A stretch of 64,000 bases of DNA. Origin: Spongiactinospora sp. TRM90649. Lineage in GTDB: Bacteria > Actinomycetota > Actinomycetes > Streptosporangiales > Streptosporangiaceae. Below are positions 9,253 to 17,102 of this stretch, piece by piece (position 1 is the first letter of the stretch; every line of letters starts with the position of its first letter). The stretch covers positions 62,001 through 126,000 of the forward strand of contig NZ_JARLTC010000012.1 of NCBI RefSeq assembly GCF_029382225.1, read 5' to 3'. The notes beneath the pieces were generated by a model. It had not been told where the DNA came from, ran no database searches, and saw nothing but the letters and a program-made list of their open reading frames with translations. The translations under genes were made by a program, and so were the position numbers.

Positions 9253-9277
9253 TTCAGCATAGTTCGGCGTGGCTGAA
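9253..9277. promoter_or_regulatory. candidate Lrp operator in the former lrp-kynA intergenic region
   Basis: TTCAGC (9253-9258) and GCTGAA (9272-9277) form a 6-bp inverted repeat with a 13-base spacer about 90 bases upstream of the Lrp start. It lies where a shared promoter for lrp and the pre-insertion kynA would be expected. Evidence is only symmetry and position. Confidence 0.35.
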
Positions 9278-9305
9278 CATAGACGTGAACACAAGGAGGA
9301 GAGGT

Positions 9306-9450
9306 TGACTTCTCCCCTTCCTGAAGGAAGGGGATTCCTGCTTCACCACCGACCGCCCGCCGAGGAGAATCCCTCTTGAGGTCTTACACCGGCTCCACAG
9401 GCGTTTCAGCTCTCCGCCTGCCCGGCGGCGAGCACGTTCCTGGCCGCGTT
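9306..9450 (-). ncRNA. predicted TnpB guide RNA (omega/reRNA) scaffold from the element's right end
   Basis: In IS200/IS605 elements the guide RNA overlaps the tnpB 3' end and ends at the right end, with the guide read from flanking DNA. Here the scaffold covers the last tnpB codons, the conserved segment CCTGTGGAGCCGGTGTAAGA, and the terminal hairpin at 9313-9334. The guide would be read leftward from 9305, through the old kynA leader, which contains AAGGAGG. The 5' limit is approximate. Conservation in the deleted copy, with one arm change that still allows a G-U pair, supports an RNA function. Confidence 0.7.
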
Positions 9451-10524
9451 CACGTCCCGATCATGGACCGCGCCGCACGGGCACGTCCATTCCCGGATGT
9501 TCAGCGGCATCCTCTCTCGCAGGGCCCCGCACGCCGAGCACATCCTGGAGGAGGGGAACCAGCGGTCCGCCACTACGAGCGTGCGCCCGTACCAGGCCGT
9601 CTTGTACTCCAGCATGCCCCGCGGCTCACGCCAGGACGCGTCGGAGACGGCGCGGGCCAGGGAGCGATTCTTGACCATGTTGCGAACGGCCAGGTCCTCC
9701 ACGGCGATCACTTGGTTCTCGCGAACAAGCCGTGTGGTGACCTTGTGCAGATGATCCCGCCGGCGATCGGCGATCCGCGCGCACACCCTGGCGACCTTGA
9801 GCCTGGCCTTGGCCCGGTTGTTCGATCCCTTCTCCTTGCGGGCGAGCGAACGCTGGGCCTTGGCCAGCTTGCGCCGGTCACGGCGTTCGTGGCGGGGGTT
9901 GGGGATCTTCTCCCCGGTGGACAGCGTGGCCAGGGCGGTGATCCCCACGTCCACGCCCACCGCCGCGTCCACCGGCGGCAGCGGGGTGATCTTCTCCTCC
10001 ACCAGCAGCAGGCAGACGAACCAGCGTCCGGCCGCGTCCCTGGACACGGTCACCGTGGACGGCTCGGCCCCCTCCGGCAGCGGACGCGACCAGCGGACGT
10101 CCAGCGGGGCGTCCATCTTCGCGAGCGTGAGCGTGCCGTTTCGCCAGCGGAACGCCGAGCGGGTGAATTCCGCCGACGCCCGGGACTTCTTCCTGCTCTT
10201 GAAGGCCGGGTACTTCGCGCGTTTGGCGAAGAAGCCGCAGAACGCGGCCTGCAGGTGCCGCAGCGCCTGCTGCAACGGCACGCAGGACACCTCGGACAGG
10301 AACCCGAACTCGTCGCCGCGCTTCCCCCCGGTCAGCATCGCGGAGGACTCCGCGTAGGTCACGCGGCGGCCGTCCACCTGGTAGGCGCGGGTCCGTTCCT
10401 CCAGCGCCTTGTTGTACACCAGGCGGACGCAGCCGAACGTCCGGGCAAGCTCGGATGCCTGCCCGGGAGTCGGGTAGAAGCGGTACCTATAGGCCCGCCT
10501 CACGACCTGCGCCACGCCCGGCAT
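9406..10524 (-). CDS. tnpB: RNA-guided endonuclease TnpB
   Basis: Intact-looking TnpB of 372 residues. The N-terminal helix-turn-helix region reads YRYRFYPTPGQASELARTFG. The split RuvC nuclease has Asp192 (GVDVGI), Glu276 (VIAVEDL) and the Asp of [10 protein letters not shown] near 355-357. The zinc ribbon cysteines are near 329, 332, 348 and 350. All catalytic residues are present, so activity is possible. The ATG at 10524 has no clear ribosome-binding site; an in-frame GTG at 10503 is the alternative. It is transcribed away from kynA. No TnpA transposase is in the window, so movement would need one in trans. Confidence 0.93.
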   Translation of the reverse strand: MPGVAQVVRRAYRYRFYPTPGQASELARTFGCVRLVYNKALEERTRAYQVDGRRVTYAESSAMLTGGKRGDEFGFLSEVSCVPLQQALRHLQAAFCGFFAKRAKYPAFKSRKKSRASAEFTRSAFRWRNGTLTLAKMDAPLDVRWSRPLPEGAEPSTVTVSRDAAGRWFVCLLLVEEKITPLPPVDAAVGVDVGITALATLSTGEKIPNPRHERRDRRKLAKAQRSLARKEKGSNNRAKARLKVARVCARIADRRRDHLHKVTTRLVRENQVIAVEDLAVRNMVKNRSLARAVSDASWREPRGMLEYKTAWYGRTLVVADRWFPSSRMCSACGALRERMPLNIREWTCPCGAVHDRDVNAARNVLAAGQAES

Positions 10525-10635
10525 CGTATCGCGCGATCAACCACGAGTCGCACGGTTGTTCGATTCGGTGGATTTGTCCGTCCTGCCCCGCGAGGCAGGA
10601 GTCCGATTCCTCCCCCGCCTGACGGCGGGGGTTTC

Positions 10636-10652
10636 CTCGGAGACATCAGATG
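10636..10652 (+). promoter_or_regulatory. element-supplied ribosome-binding site for kynA
   Basis: The outer end of the TnpB element reads CTCGGAGACATCAG straight into the kynA ATG at 10650. GGAG (10639-10642) lies seven bases from the ATG, so the element end itself provides the ribosome-binding site. The original one (AAGGAGG, 9293-9299) now lies beyond the far side of the element. Confidence 0.7.
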
Positions 10653-11462
10653 AGAGCCCCCGCGGTCGACTTCGCCCACGCCACGCCGTACGACGAGTAC
10701 GTCGGGACCGGCCTGCTGCGCGCACTGCCCGGCCCCCGGACCGACTCCCCCGAGGAACCGGTCTTCCTGGTCACGACACGGGTCATGGAGCTGTACTTCG
10801 GCCTGATCCGCACCGAGCTGCGCCTGGTGCTGCGCTCCATCGCGGGCGACGACGCGCCCGCCGCGACGGCCGCGCTGGTGCGCGTCACCCGCTACCTGGA
10901 GGCGGTGAACGCGGCCTGGGCGGCGTTCGACCGGCTCACCCCGCCGCTGTTCAACGCGTTCCGCGCCGAACTCGGCGAGGCCAGCGGCTTCCAGTCCGCG
11001 ATGTACCGGCAGATCGAGTTCATGCTCGGCGACAGGACCGGGCACCTGGCCCAGGTCCACCGGGGCGACCCCGCGCTGCACGAGGAACTGCTCGCGGCGC
11101 TGCGCGGTCCGAGCGTCTACGACGCGGCCCTCGCGCTGCTGGACCGGCGCGGCATGCCGATCCCGGCCGGCACGCTCGGACGCGACCCGGCGGAGCCGTA
11201 CCGGCCGGATCCGGCGGTGGAGCACGCGTGGGTGCGTGTTTACACCGAACGCGGTCCGGGGGACGACCTGTGGGAGTTCGCCGAGGCCATGACGGATGTG
11301 GCCGAGCGCTTCGCCGAATGGCGGTACCGGCACCTGGTGACGGTGCGCCGGGCGATGGGTGCGAAGATCGGCACAGGGGGATCGAGCGGGGCCGAGTGGC
11401 TCGCGCGCTCGCTGACCCGGGAGATCTTCCCGGAGCTGTGGTCGGCGCGCACGGCGATGTGA
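10650..11462 (+). CDS. kynA: tryptophan 2,3-dioxygenase
   Basis: Heme enzyme opening the indole ring of L-tryptophan to N-formylkynurenine, the first step of the kynurenine pathway. The 270-residue protein shows the TDO segments YDEYVGTGLL, the active-site helix GEASGFQSAMYRQIEFMLG, and the C-terminal FAEWRYRHLVTVRRAMG followed by GTGGSSGAEWL, which caps the substrate. It begins exactly at the end of the TnpB element, which now supplies its ribosome-binding site. Kynureninase follows 33 bases downstream and is probably cotranscribed. Its pathway partner for the formamidase step may be the hydrolase at 7603. Confidence 0.93.
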   Translation: MRAPAVDFAHATPYDEYVGTGLLRALPGPRTDSPEEPVFLVTTRVMELYFGLIRTELRLVLRSIAGDDAPAATAALVRVTRYLEAVNAAWAAFDRLTPPLFNAFRAELGEASGFQSAMYRQIEFMLGDRTGHLAQVHRGDPALHEELLAALRGPSVYDAALALLDRRGMPIPAGTLGRDPAEPYRPDPAVEHAWVRVYTERGPGDDLWEFAEAMTDVAERFAEWRYRHLVTVRRAMGAKIGTGGSSGAEWLARSLTREIFPELWSARTAM

Positions 11463-11494
11463 CGCCCGCGGAACGACATCGGGGAATCGAGCGA

Positions 11495-12772
11495 GTGAAC
11501 GAGAACATGAACGAGCGGTTCGCCCTCGCGGCGGACGCGGCCGACCCGTGCGACCGGGCGGGCTTCCTGATCCCGCCCGCGCCCTCCGGCCAGGCGCCTT
11601 ACCCGGAGACCGCCTACTTCGCGGGCAACTCCCTCGGCCTGCAGCCGAGGAACGCCGCCGAGGCCGTCCGCGCGGAGCTGGACGAATGGGCGGGGCGGGC
11701 CGTCGAGGGCTGGTTCACGGCCGAGCGCCCCTGGGCGCGCTACCCCGGCCTGCTGCGGGCCGACGCCGCCGCGCTGACCGGGGCGCTGCCCGAGGAGGTC
11801 GTGGTGATGAACTCGCTCACGATCAACCTGCACCTGATGATGGCCACCTTCTACCGCCCGGCCGTCGACCGTACCCGCATCGTCATCGAGGACACCGCGT
11901 TCCCCTCCGACGCCTACGCGGTGGCCGGCCAGGCGTCCTGGCACGGGCTCGACCCGGCCGCCACCGTGGTCCGGCTCGCGGCCGGCGACGTGCCCGCCTA
12001 CCTGGCCGAGCACGGGCACCGGGTGGCGCTGGTGCTGCTCGGCGGGATCAACTACCTGACCGGCGAGCTGCTGGACATCCCAGGCATCACCGCGGCCGGG
12101 CACGCCGCCGGCTGCGTGGTGGGCTGGGACCTCGCGCACGCGGCCGGGAACGTTCCACTGCGACTGCACGACTGGAACGTGGACTTCGCCGTCTGGTGCT
12201 CCTACAAGTACCTCAACGGCGGGCCCGGCGCCCCCGGCGGCTGCTTCGTGCACCGCGCTCACCTCGACGACCCGTCGCTCCCCCGGCTGGCCGGATGGTG
12301 GGGCACCGACGAGCGCGTCCGGTTCGAGATGCGCCCGGAGCTCGACCACGTGGCCTCCGCCGACGCCTGGCAGGTGTCCACCCCGCCGATCCTGGGCCTG
12401 GCCGCGCTGCGCGTCTCGCTCGCCGCCATGGCGGGCACCGGGATCACCGCCCTGCGTGCCCGCAGCCTGCGCCTCACCGGCTACCTGGAGTCGCTGCTCG
12501 GCCCGTTGTCAGGACCGGTGGAACTGATCACCCCGGCCGCCCCGGCCCGCCGCGGCGCCCAGCTCTCCATCAGGGTCACCGGCGGCGACGCCGCGGCCCT
12601 CGCCGAACGCCTGCACCTGCGCCACGCCGTACTGGCCGACGTCCGCCGCCCCGACGTGATCCGCTTCGCCCCCGCCCCGATGTACTCCACCTACCACGAC
12701 TGCTGGCGCGCCGCCACGGCCCTCGCCACCGAGCTGAACCGCGACGACCTCCTCCACCCCTCCACCCTCTGA
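11495..12772 (+). CDS. kynU: kynureninase
   Basis: PLP enzyme of about 425 residues cleaving kynurenine to anthranilate and alanine. The PLP-binding aspartate region reads GWDLAHAAGN and the Schiff-base lysine lies in CSYKYLNGGPG, both characteristic of KynU. The C-terminal HAVLADVRRPDVIRFAPAPMY is also typical. GGGGAA (11481-11486) supports the GTG at 11495; an in-frame ATG at 11507 is possible. It follows kynA closely and ends 4 bases from the convergent gene at 12777. Confidence 0.93.
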   Translation: MNENMNERFALAADAADPCDRAGFLIPPAPSGQAPYPETAYFAGNSLGLQPRNAAEAVRAELDEWAGRAVEGWFTAERPWARYPGLLRADAAALTGALPEEVVVMNSLTINLHLMMATFYRPAVDRTRIVIEDTAFPSDAYAVAGQASWHGLDPAATVVRLAAGDVPAYLAEHGHRVALVLLGGINYLTGELLDIPGITAAGHAAGCVVGWDLAHAAGNVPLRLHDWNVDFAVWCSYKYLNGGPGAPGGCFVHRAHLDDPSLPRLAGWWGTDERVRFEMRPELDHVASADAWQVSTPPILGLAALRVSLAAMAGTGITALRARSLRLTGYLESLLGPLSGPVELITPAAPARRGAQLSIRVTGGDAAALAERLHLRHAVLADVRRPDVIRFAPAPMYSTYHDCWRAATALATELNRDDLLHPSTL

Positions 12773-12776
12773 CGTC

Positions 12777-14003
12777 TCAGACCACGACCGGAGGGAGCAC
12801 CGGCGGTACCAGGCAGAGCCAGGCGATCGCCTGCGTGCCGGGACGGCGCAGCGCCCCGGAAGCGACGTCGAAGTCCGCCCCGGCCACGCAGAACGGCCCG
12901 AGGCTGATGCCCTGGGTCAGGTGTGCCTTGTCGTCCTCGTTCCAGCTCGCCGTGATCACCAGGTTGCGCACCACGATCATGCCCGCGGTGATGAGGGTGA
13001 TCGCCCCCTTCGGATCCGTGGCCGTGCCCCCGCAGATGGCGCCGGGAGTGTGCCCCGGCACCCCCCAGCCCTGGTTGAGCAGGAACACCTCGTCCCACCA
13101 CGGGCGCTCGAACCGGACCATGCAGTACTCGAAGGAGACGTTGAACCCCTCGGTGGCGACCGGCGCGACCGACGTCTCCTGGACCACCACCTCCGGCTCG
13201 GGCGGAGGCGGGACCACCTGCGGCGCGGTCGTCGTGAGCTCGTCACCCACCTCCTCCACGGTTTCCATCCCCTCCAGTTCGGCGGGGATCATGTCTCCCT
13301 CGGCCGTCATGACGAACCTGCCGGATCGGCCGGGACGCGACGGCCGAGGTGGTTTGAAACGCCGGGGACGCGCCGTCATGCGGGCACGGCCCACGAAGTC
13401 GTCCACGGCGGCGACCCGGCGGACCTGTTCGGCGTCCGACACCCGCAGCCGCCATTCGGGCACCGTGAGCGGGGTCGTGGCGGCACCCGCCGGCGGGGTC
13501 TCCTGCGAGCTCAACGCGTAGGTCGCCCACGCGGTGCTGTCGGGAGCGTGCCAGTCGGCGGGTGACATGCTGGTGGCGTAGTAGACGTCGTGGGTTCCCG
13601 GCGCCTCCACACCGCCTGGGGCCGCCGCCGCGATCAGCTTGTTCTCCTCCAGCGACCGGGCGCTCTCCGCCCTCAGCATGTTGAAGGCGGAGAAGCCCGG
13701 TTCGGCCGAGGTGGCGGCCGTTCCACCCTCGACCATCACCTCGTACCACCGGGACAGCCGCTTGCCCGGGGACGGGATGTACCAGCCACGGGCCAGCCCA
13801 CCGGCCGACGGGATCTGGTCGGCGAGTTGCGCGGCCCGCTGGTGCGAGAACGGCGCGGTGGCGAACTCCGCGGGGTCGAGCGGCGTGCCCAGGTTGTCGA
13901 AGACCAGGAACAGGCTGCCCGGCGTGCCCTCGCCCATCTGGGGAAACTTGTCGGCGAAGAACGACTGCAGGTCCGCGGCCAGGTCGTCCAGGGTGACTGC
14001 CAC
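12777..14003 (-). CDS. protein of unknown family A, paralogue of the gene upstream
   Basis: A 408-residue protein I do not recognise. Its C-terminal half (about 287-408) matches that of the next gene: FEYCMVRFERPWWDEVFLLN aligns with LEYGLCQIVRPWLTTDLFHM, IVVRNLVI with LAIRNVRI, and GTQAIAWLCLVPPVLP with GTQVVAWLSEVLPACP. Residues 208-285 are a Pro- and charge-rich linker where the paralogue has a Ser/Gly-rich segment. There is no signal peptide and no transmembrane helix. The GTG start lies 5 bases after the upstream stop, so the pair is coupled and probably acts together. Confidence 0.72.
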   Translation of the reverse strand: MAVTLDDLAADLQSFFADKFPQMGEGTPGSLFLVFDNLGTPLDPAEFATAPFSHQRAAQLADQIPSAGGLARGWYIPSPGKRLSRWYEVMVEGGTAATSAEPGFSAFNMLRAESARSLEENKLIAAAAPGGVEAPGTHDVYYATSMSPADWHAPDSTAWATYALSSQETPPAGAATTPLTVPEWRLRVSDAEQVRRVAAVDDFVGRARMTARPRRFKPPRPSRPGRSGRFVMTAEGDMIPAELEGMETVEEVGDELTTTAPQVVPPPPEPEVVVQETSVAPVATEGFNVSFEYCMVRFERPWWDEVFLLNQGWGVPGHTPGAICGGTATDPKGAITLITAGMIVVRNLVITASWNEDDKAHLTQGISLGPFCVAGADFDVASGALRRPGTQAIAWLCLVPPVLPPVVV

Positions 14004-14008
14004 CGTCG

Positions 14009-15628
14009 TCAGCCCTGCGGCATTGACGGGTCGGGCTTGGGCGGGCAGGCGGGCAGGACCTCGCTGAGCCAGGCCACCACCTGGGTGCCCCTGATCTCCA
14101 GCGTCTCACCGTCGAAGCGTGCCCCGTAGCTGGACGAGTGGTTGTTGCCCGCCTCATCGGTGAAGGAGCCCTGGCTCTCGCTCTCGCTGTGGGCCACCCC
14201 GCCCGACAGGCTGAACGGCCCGAGCACCGGGATGCTCACCCCGCCGCTGGTGGAGCTGCTGCTCGCCGAGGACTGCGAGGCGTTCCTCGTCCAGTAGTCG
14301 TTCAGCGTGTTCTGCACGCTGCCCCACTGGGAGCTGTGGATCCGGACGTTCCGGATCGCCAGGAAGTGCGTGGGGATCATCGGCAGGAACGGCGCGGCGC
14401 TGTCCTTGCCGACCTGGCCGGTGATCGAGCCGTCACTGATGCTGTTGGCGGCGGAGGCGCGCAGGAACCAGTTCTGCATGTGGAACAGGTCGGTGGTCAG
14501 CCATGGCCGGACGATCTGGCACAGGCCGTACTCCAGGTGGATCGACAGGTCCGTGGCGTCACTGGTCATGCTGGTGCCGTCGTGGGCCGTGGTGGAGAAG
14601 GCGGAACCGGCGCTGGAATCGGACTCGGCGTGGGAGCCGGAGAAGCCGAACCCGAAGACGCCGATGCCGGCCGATCCACTGGTCGAGGAGCTCTGACCGC
14701 GCCACTCCCCCGTGCTGAGGCTGTCGCCGTGCGCCGTGAAGTAGTTCGAGTAGCTGGTGCGGTCCTTGTCGATGATCGTCCAGCCGATGTCGTCCACACT
14801 CGGAAGCGCCCACTCACTGGGCAGCACGCGGGTGAAGGGCGTCTTGACCGGAACTCCCTCGAAGTTGAGCGACCAGGCGTCGAACCGCTTGCGAGCCGCC
14901 GCGATCATTCCCTGCTCCAGCGGCACGCCGAGCGACTGCACCGTGGCCAGCGCCGCCTCGATCTTGTCGGCGTCCTGCGTCTTCCAGCGGTCGAACGCCT
15001 GGTCCACCTCGTCCTGGAACTCCCTGGCGATGATGGGCCAGGAGGGCGCCTTGACCGGATCGGCCAGCGTGATGTTCTGGTTGACCACGAAGTTGGAGAT
15101 CGCCTTGGCGTACGCCTTCTGGTTCTTGAGGTAGCGGGCGTACGCCGGGGTCTCCTCCAGGTCCGCGGTCCACAGGACGGCCTTCGCCTCGGCGATCTTC
15201 GCCTCCACGTCGGCCGGGCGCGGGGGCGGCTGCTCCGCCTCCATGGCCTGGAGGATCTGCCCGAAGGTGAGGCTGACCTGACGTCCTCCGCCGGGGAAGG
15301 TGGACAGCGTCCCGTTGTCGGTGACCACCATCATCCTGTCCATCAGGGTGGCGGTGTTGGCGGCGGCCATCATCGCGCGGCCGACCACCTCGTTGGGGGG
15401 AGTGATCGGCTGTCCGGGCGCCGCGGGCGCCGTCGTACCGGTGCTCTGGCCCGTCGGCACCCAGGCGCCGGCGAAGTCCCGAGGGCTGATCATCTGCCCA
15501 GGGACCATCTGGGAGTACACGAATCCCTGGGTCGCCACGCCGTCCGTCTTGGTCGGCCTGCTCTGCTTGATATCGGTGATGATCTGACTGAGGAGATCGG
15601 CCACCAGAATTTTTGCTTCGTTTTCCAT
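14009..15628 (-). CDS. protein of unknown family B with duplicated Ser-rich hairpin-like segments
   Basis: A 539-residue protein of no family I know, first gene of the pair. Residues 1-270 look largely helical; the rest is beta-rich. Two segments resemble each other: about 313-338 (TSGSAGIGVFGFGFSGSHAE and on) and 456-485 (TSGGVSIPVLGPFSLSGGVA and on). Each is a Ser-rich stretch, then alternating small/hydrophobic residues, then Ser/Glu again. Such layouts occur in membrane-inserting beta-hairpins of pore formers, but also in ordinary surface loops. The ATG follows GGGGAAA. No secretion signal is seen. The function is unknown. Confidence 0.72.
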   Translation of the reverse strand: MENEAKILVADLLSQIITDIKQSRPTKTDGVATQGFVYSQMVPGQMISPRDFAGAWVPTGQSTGTTAPAAPGQPITPPNEVVGRAMMAAANTATLMDRMMVVTDNGTLSTFPGGGRQVSLTFGQILQAMEAEQPPPRPADVEAKIAEAKAVLWTADLEETPAYARYLKNQKAYAKAISNFVVNQNITLADPVKAPSWPIIAREFQDEVDQAFDRWKTQDADKIEAALATVQSLGVPLEQGMIAAARKRFDAWSLNFEGVPVKTPFTRVLPSEWALPSVDDIGWTIIDKDRTSYSNYFTAHGDSLSTGEWRGQSSSTSGSAGIGVFGFGFSGSHAESDSSAGSAFSTTAHDGTSMTSDATDLSIHLEYGLCQIVRPWLTTDLFHMQNWFLRASAANSISDGSITGQVGKDSAAPFLPMIPTHFLAIRNVRIHSSQWGSVQNTLNDYWTRNASQSSASSSSTSGGVSIPVLGPFSLSGGVAHSESESQGSFTDEAGNNHSSSYGARFDGETLEIRGTQVVAWLSEVLPACPPKPDPSMPQG

Positions 15629-15754
15629 GAAATTTCCCCACCCACGCGATACGGCGCCCGCCGATTCAGGAAGTGATCCCTTTGTAAGGCGGAGGGTTGC
15701 TTCGCGGGCATTCCCGCAGATTCTTCGCGCGAAACGGTGGCATGGGGGACGTCA

Positions 15755-16207
15755 ATGGCGTGGCAGGATCGGGCACAGCGTGCCCTTGTGGTGATTCCGG
15801 CCGGTTCGAGCGACGACGGGGACCGTAGTCGTCGCATCTTCGAGCATGTGCTCAATGAATCGAATCGGGACGACTACATCAGCCGTGACTTCTTCAACGT
15901 CCAGCAGACCGCGGGCGGGCTTCCCGAGGGGGTCACCTTCGAGAACTTCGTGGCGGCGGTCGCCGGGCATGTGCGTACCGAGCTTGAGGGCAGTGGATTC
16001 GCCGAGGAACTGGGCGACGACGACTTCCGCACCGCCGCGCTGAGTTTCGACGAGAACATCCGCCGTCACATCGCTTTTCTCAACGGGGTGGTGCACCAGG
16101 CCGCGGCCGGTGAGGTGCATCTCGCCCTGTGGGATCTGATCCTGCGTTCCCGTGACGAGGACGCGAGCGTCTACGCCTGCTACCGCGACTTCCTGGTGGA
16201 CGCCTGA
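15755..16207 (+). CDS. protein of unknown function, divergent from the A/B pair
   Basis: A 150-residue, acidic, probably helical soluble protein (MAWQDRAQRALVVIPAGSSD; later RDFFNVQQTAGGLPEG and RRHIAFLNGVVHQAA). I recognise no family and no catalytic motif. The ATG at 15755 has GGGGGA at a good spacing; the in-frame GTG at 15737 is less likely. It is divergent from family B with about 126 bases between them, and meets the XRE-cupin gene tail to tail. It could be a partner, chaperone or regulator of the A/B pair; that rests on position only. Confidence 0.65.
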   Translation: MAWQDRAQRALVVIPAGSSDDGDRSRRIFEHVLNESNRDDYISRDFFNVQQTAGGLPEGVTFENFVAAVAGHVRTELEGSGFAEELGDDDFRTAALSFDENIRRHIAFLNGVVHQAAAGEVHLALWDLILRSRDEDASVYACYRDFLVDA

Positions 16208-16211
16208 CCGC

Positions 16212-16820
16212 TCAGAACAGCCTGGGGGTCACCACCGAGACGACCGTGGTGACCTGCTCGGTGTCGTTGTACATGCTGTGCGGGACGGTCGAGCGCAGGT
16301 GGACGCTGTCGCCCGGGAACAGCCGGTGCTCCTCGCCCTCCACCTCGTACAGCAGCTCGCCCGACAGCACGTAGGCGAACTCCTCGCCGGCGTGGCCGTA
16401 GGCGGGCTCGCGGCGTCCGCCGGGGGCGATGTGCACCAGCAGCGGTTCGAGCACCAGCCCGGGGCCGCGCGACGACAGCATCAGGTAGGTCTGCTGGCCC
16501 GAGACGTACTCGGTGACCGGGGCCGCCGCGCGCGTCAGCGTGAAGTGCCCCGGCAGCCGCTCGGGGGCCTCGTCCGCCTCCGGCGCGTCCTCGAAGAACT
16601 CGGCCACGCCGTGCTCCAGCGAGGAGGCCACGCTGCCCAGGGCGACCAGCCCGATCGTCGAGATGCCCCGCTCGACCTGGGACAGGAACCCGATCGACAG
16701 CCCCGACCGCGCCGCCAGGTCGCGCAGCGTCATGCCCCGCTCCTTGCGGAAGCGGCGCATCCGCGCGCCCACGAGGTCCTGGCGAAGATCGTCCGCACGT
16801 CGGCTGTCCGACGTCGTCAC
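16212..16820 (-). CDS. XRE family transcriptional regulator with C-terminal cupin
   Basis: About 202 residues: an N-terminal lambda-repressor-type HTH (RMRRFRKERGMTLRDLAARS, LSIGFLSQVERG) and a C-terminal cupin barrel (HIAPGGRREPAYGHAGEEFAYVLSG-type motif 1, FPGDSVHLRSTVPHSMYN motif 2). Such proteins sense a small ligand and often regulate amino-acid or polyamine use. The start is put at GTG 16820 because GGAGG precedes it by five bases; ATG 16832 and TTG 16841 would be in-frame alternatives. The target genes cannot be named from context. Confidence 0.88.
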   Translation of the reverse strand: MTTSDSRRADDLRQDLVGARMRRFRKERGMTLRDLAARSGLSIGFLSQVERGISTIGLVALGSVASSLEHGVAEFFEDAPEADEAPERLPGHFTLTRAAAPVTEYVSGQQTYLMLSSRGPGLVLEPLLVHIAPGGRREPAYGHAGEEFAYVLSGELLYEVEGEEHRLFPGDSVHLRSTVPHSMYNDTEQVTTVVSVVTPRLF

Positions 16821-16905
16821 GAGAACCTCCATGCGACTCAAGGGGGTGTTGTTCAGTCAGGATGAACATATTTCACGGAGGGCCCCGCCGCCAAGGGGAA
16901 GACGT

Positions 16906-17060
16906 CTAGGAGAAGATGCCGTTCACCCAGCCCGCGACCGCCGCCGGATCGGTCAGGAAGAAGAAGGCCACCACGACCGCCGGGATGATGAACAGGTAGC
17001 CGAGCACGAGCCCGGCCACGGCCAGGCCTCCGGCACGGCGTTTAGACGCCCCGCCAAATC
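16906..17060 (-). pseudogene. fragment resembling the C-terminus of a small DUF4190-type membrane protein
   Basis: On the minus strand an open frame ends at the TAG at 16906-16908 and encodes about 45 residues ending GWVNGIFS, with one hydrophobic helix (GLAVAGLVLGYLFIIPAVVV) and a second short one. The leading KRRAGGLAVAGLVLGY resembles the helix start of DUF4190 proteins. There is no ATG and no ribosome-binding site upstream, so it looks like a truncated remnant. The rest of the 16821-17102 gap holds only the promoter region of the XRE-cupin gene. Confidence 0.35.
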
Positions 17061-17102
17061 TCCCGGAGGGCCGCCAAACGCCCGCGAACCGGTCGGGTTC
17101 GG

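Larger units (their letters stand above)
9306..10649 (-). mobile_element. TnpB-only IS200/IS605-type element inserted at the kynA start codon
   Basis: Element of 1344 bp holding tnpB and no TnpA. The end upstream of tnpB (at 10649) carries two subterminal hairpins: CCCCCGCC/GGCGGGGG (10612-10631) and TCCTGCC/GGCAGGA (10581-10600). The other end carries the hairpin TCCCCTTCC/GGAAGGGGA (9313-9334) followed by the terminal GTCA. Boundaries come from alignment with the deleted copy at 34958-35239 and from joining the flanks: base 9305 joined to 10650 restores AAGGAGGAGAGGT next to ATGAG, a well-placed ribosome-binding site for kynA. There is no target duplication, as expected for the family. Confidence 0.88.

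Noticed and set aside
9301..9340. Right-end hairpin considered as an ordinary rho-independent terminator
   Set aside because: It is conserved with the element end in both copies and followed by GTCA, not a T run; it fits the TnpB guide-RNA end better.
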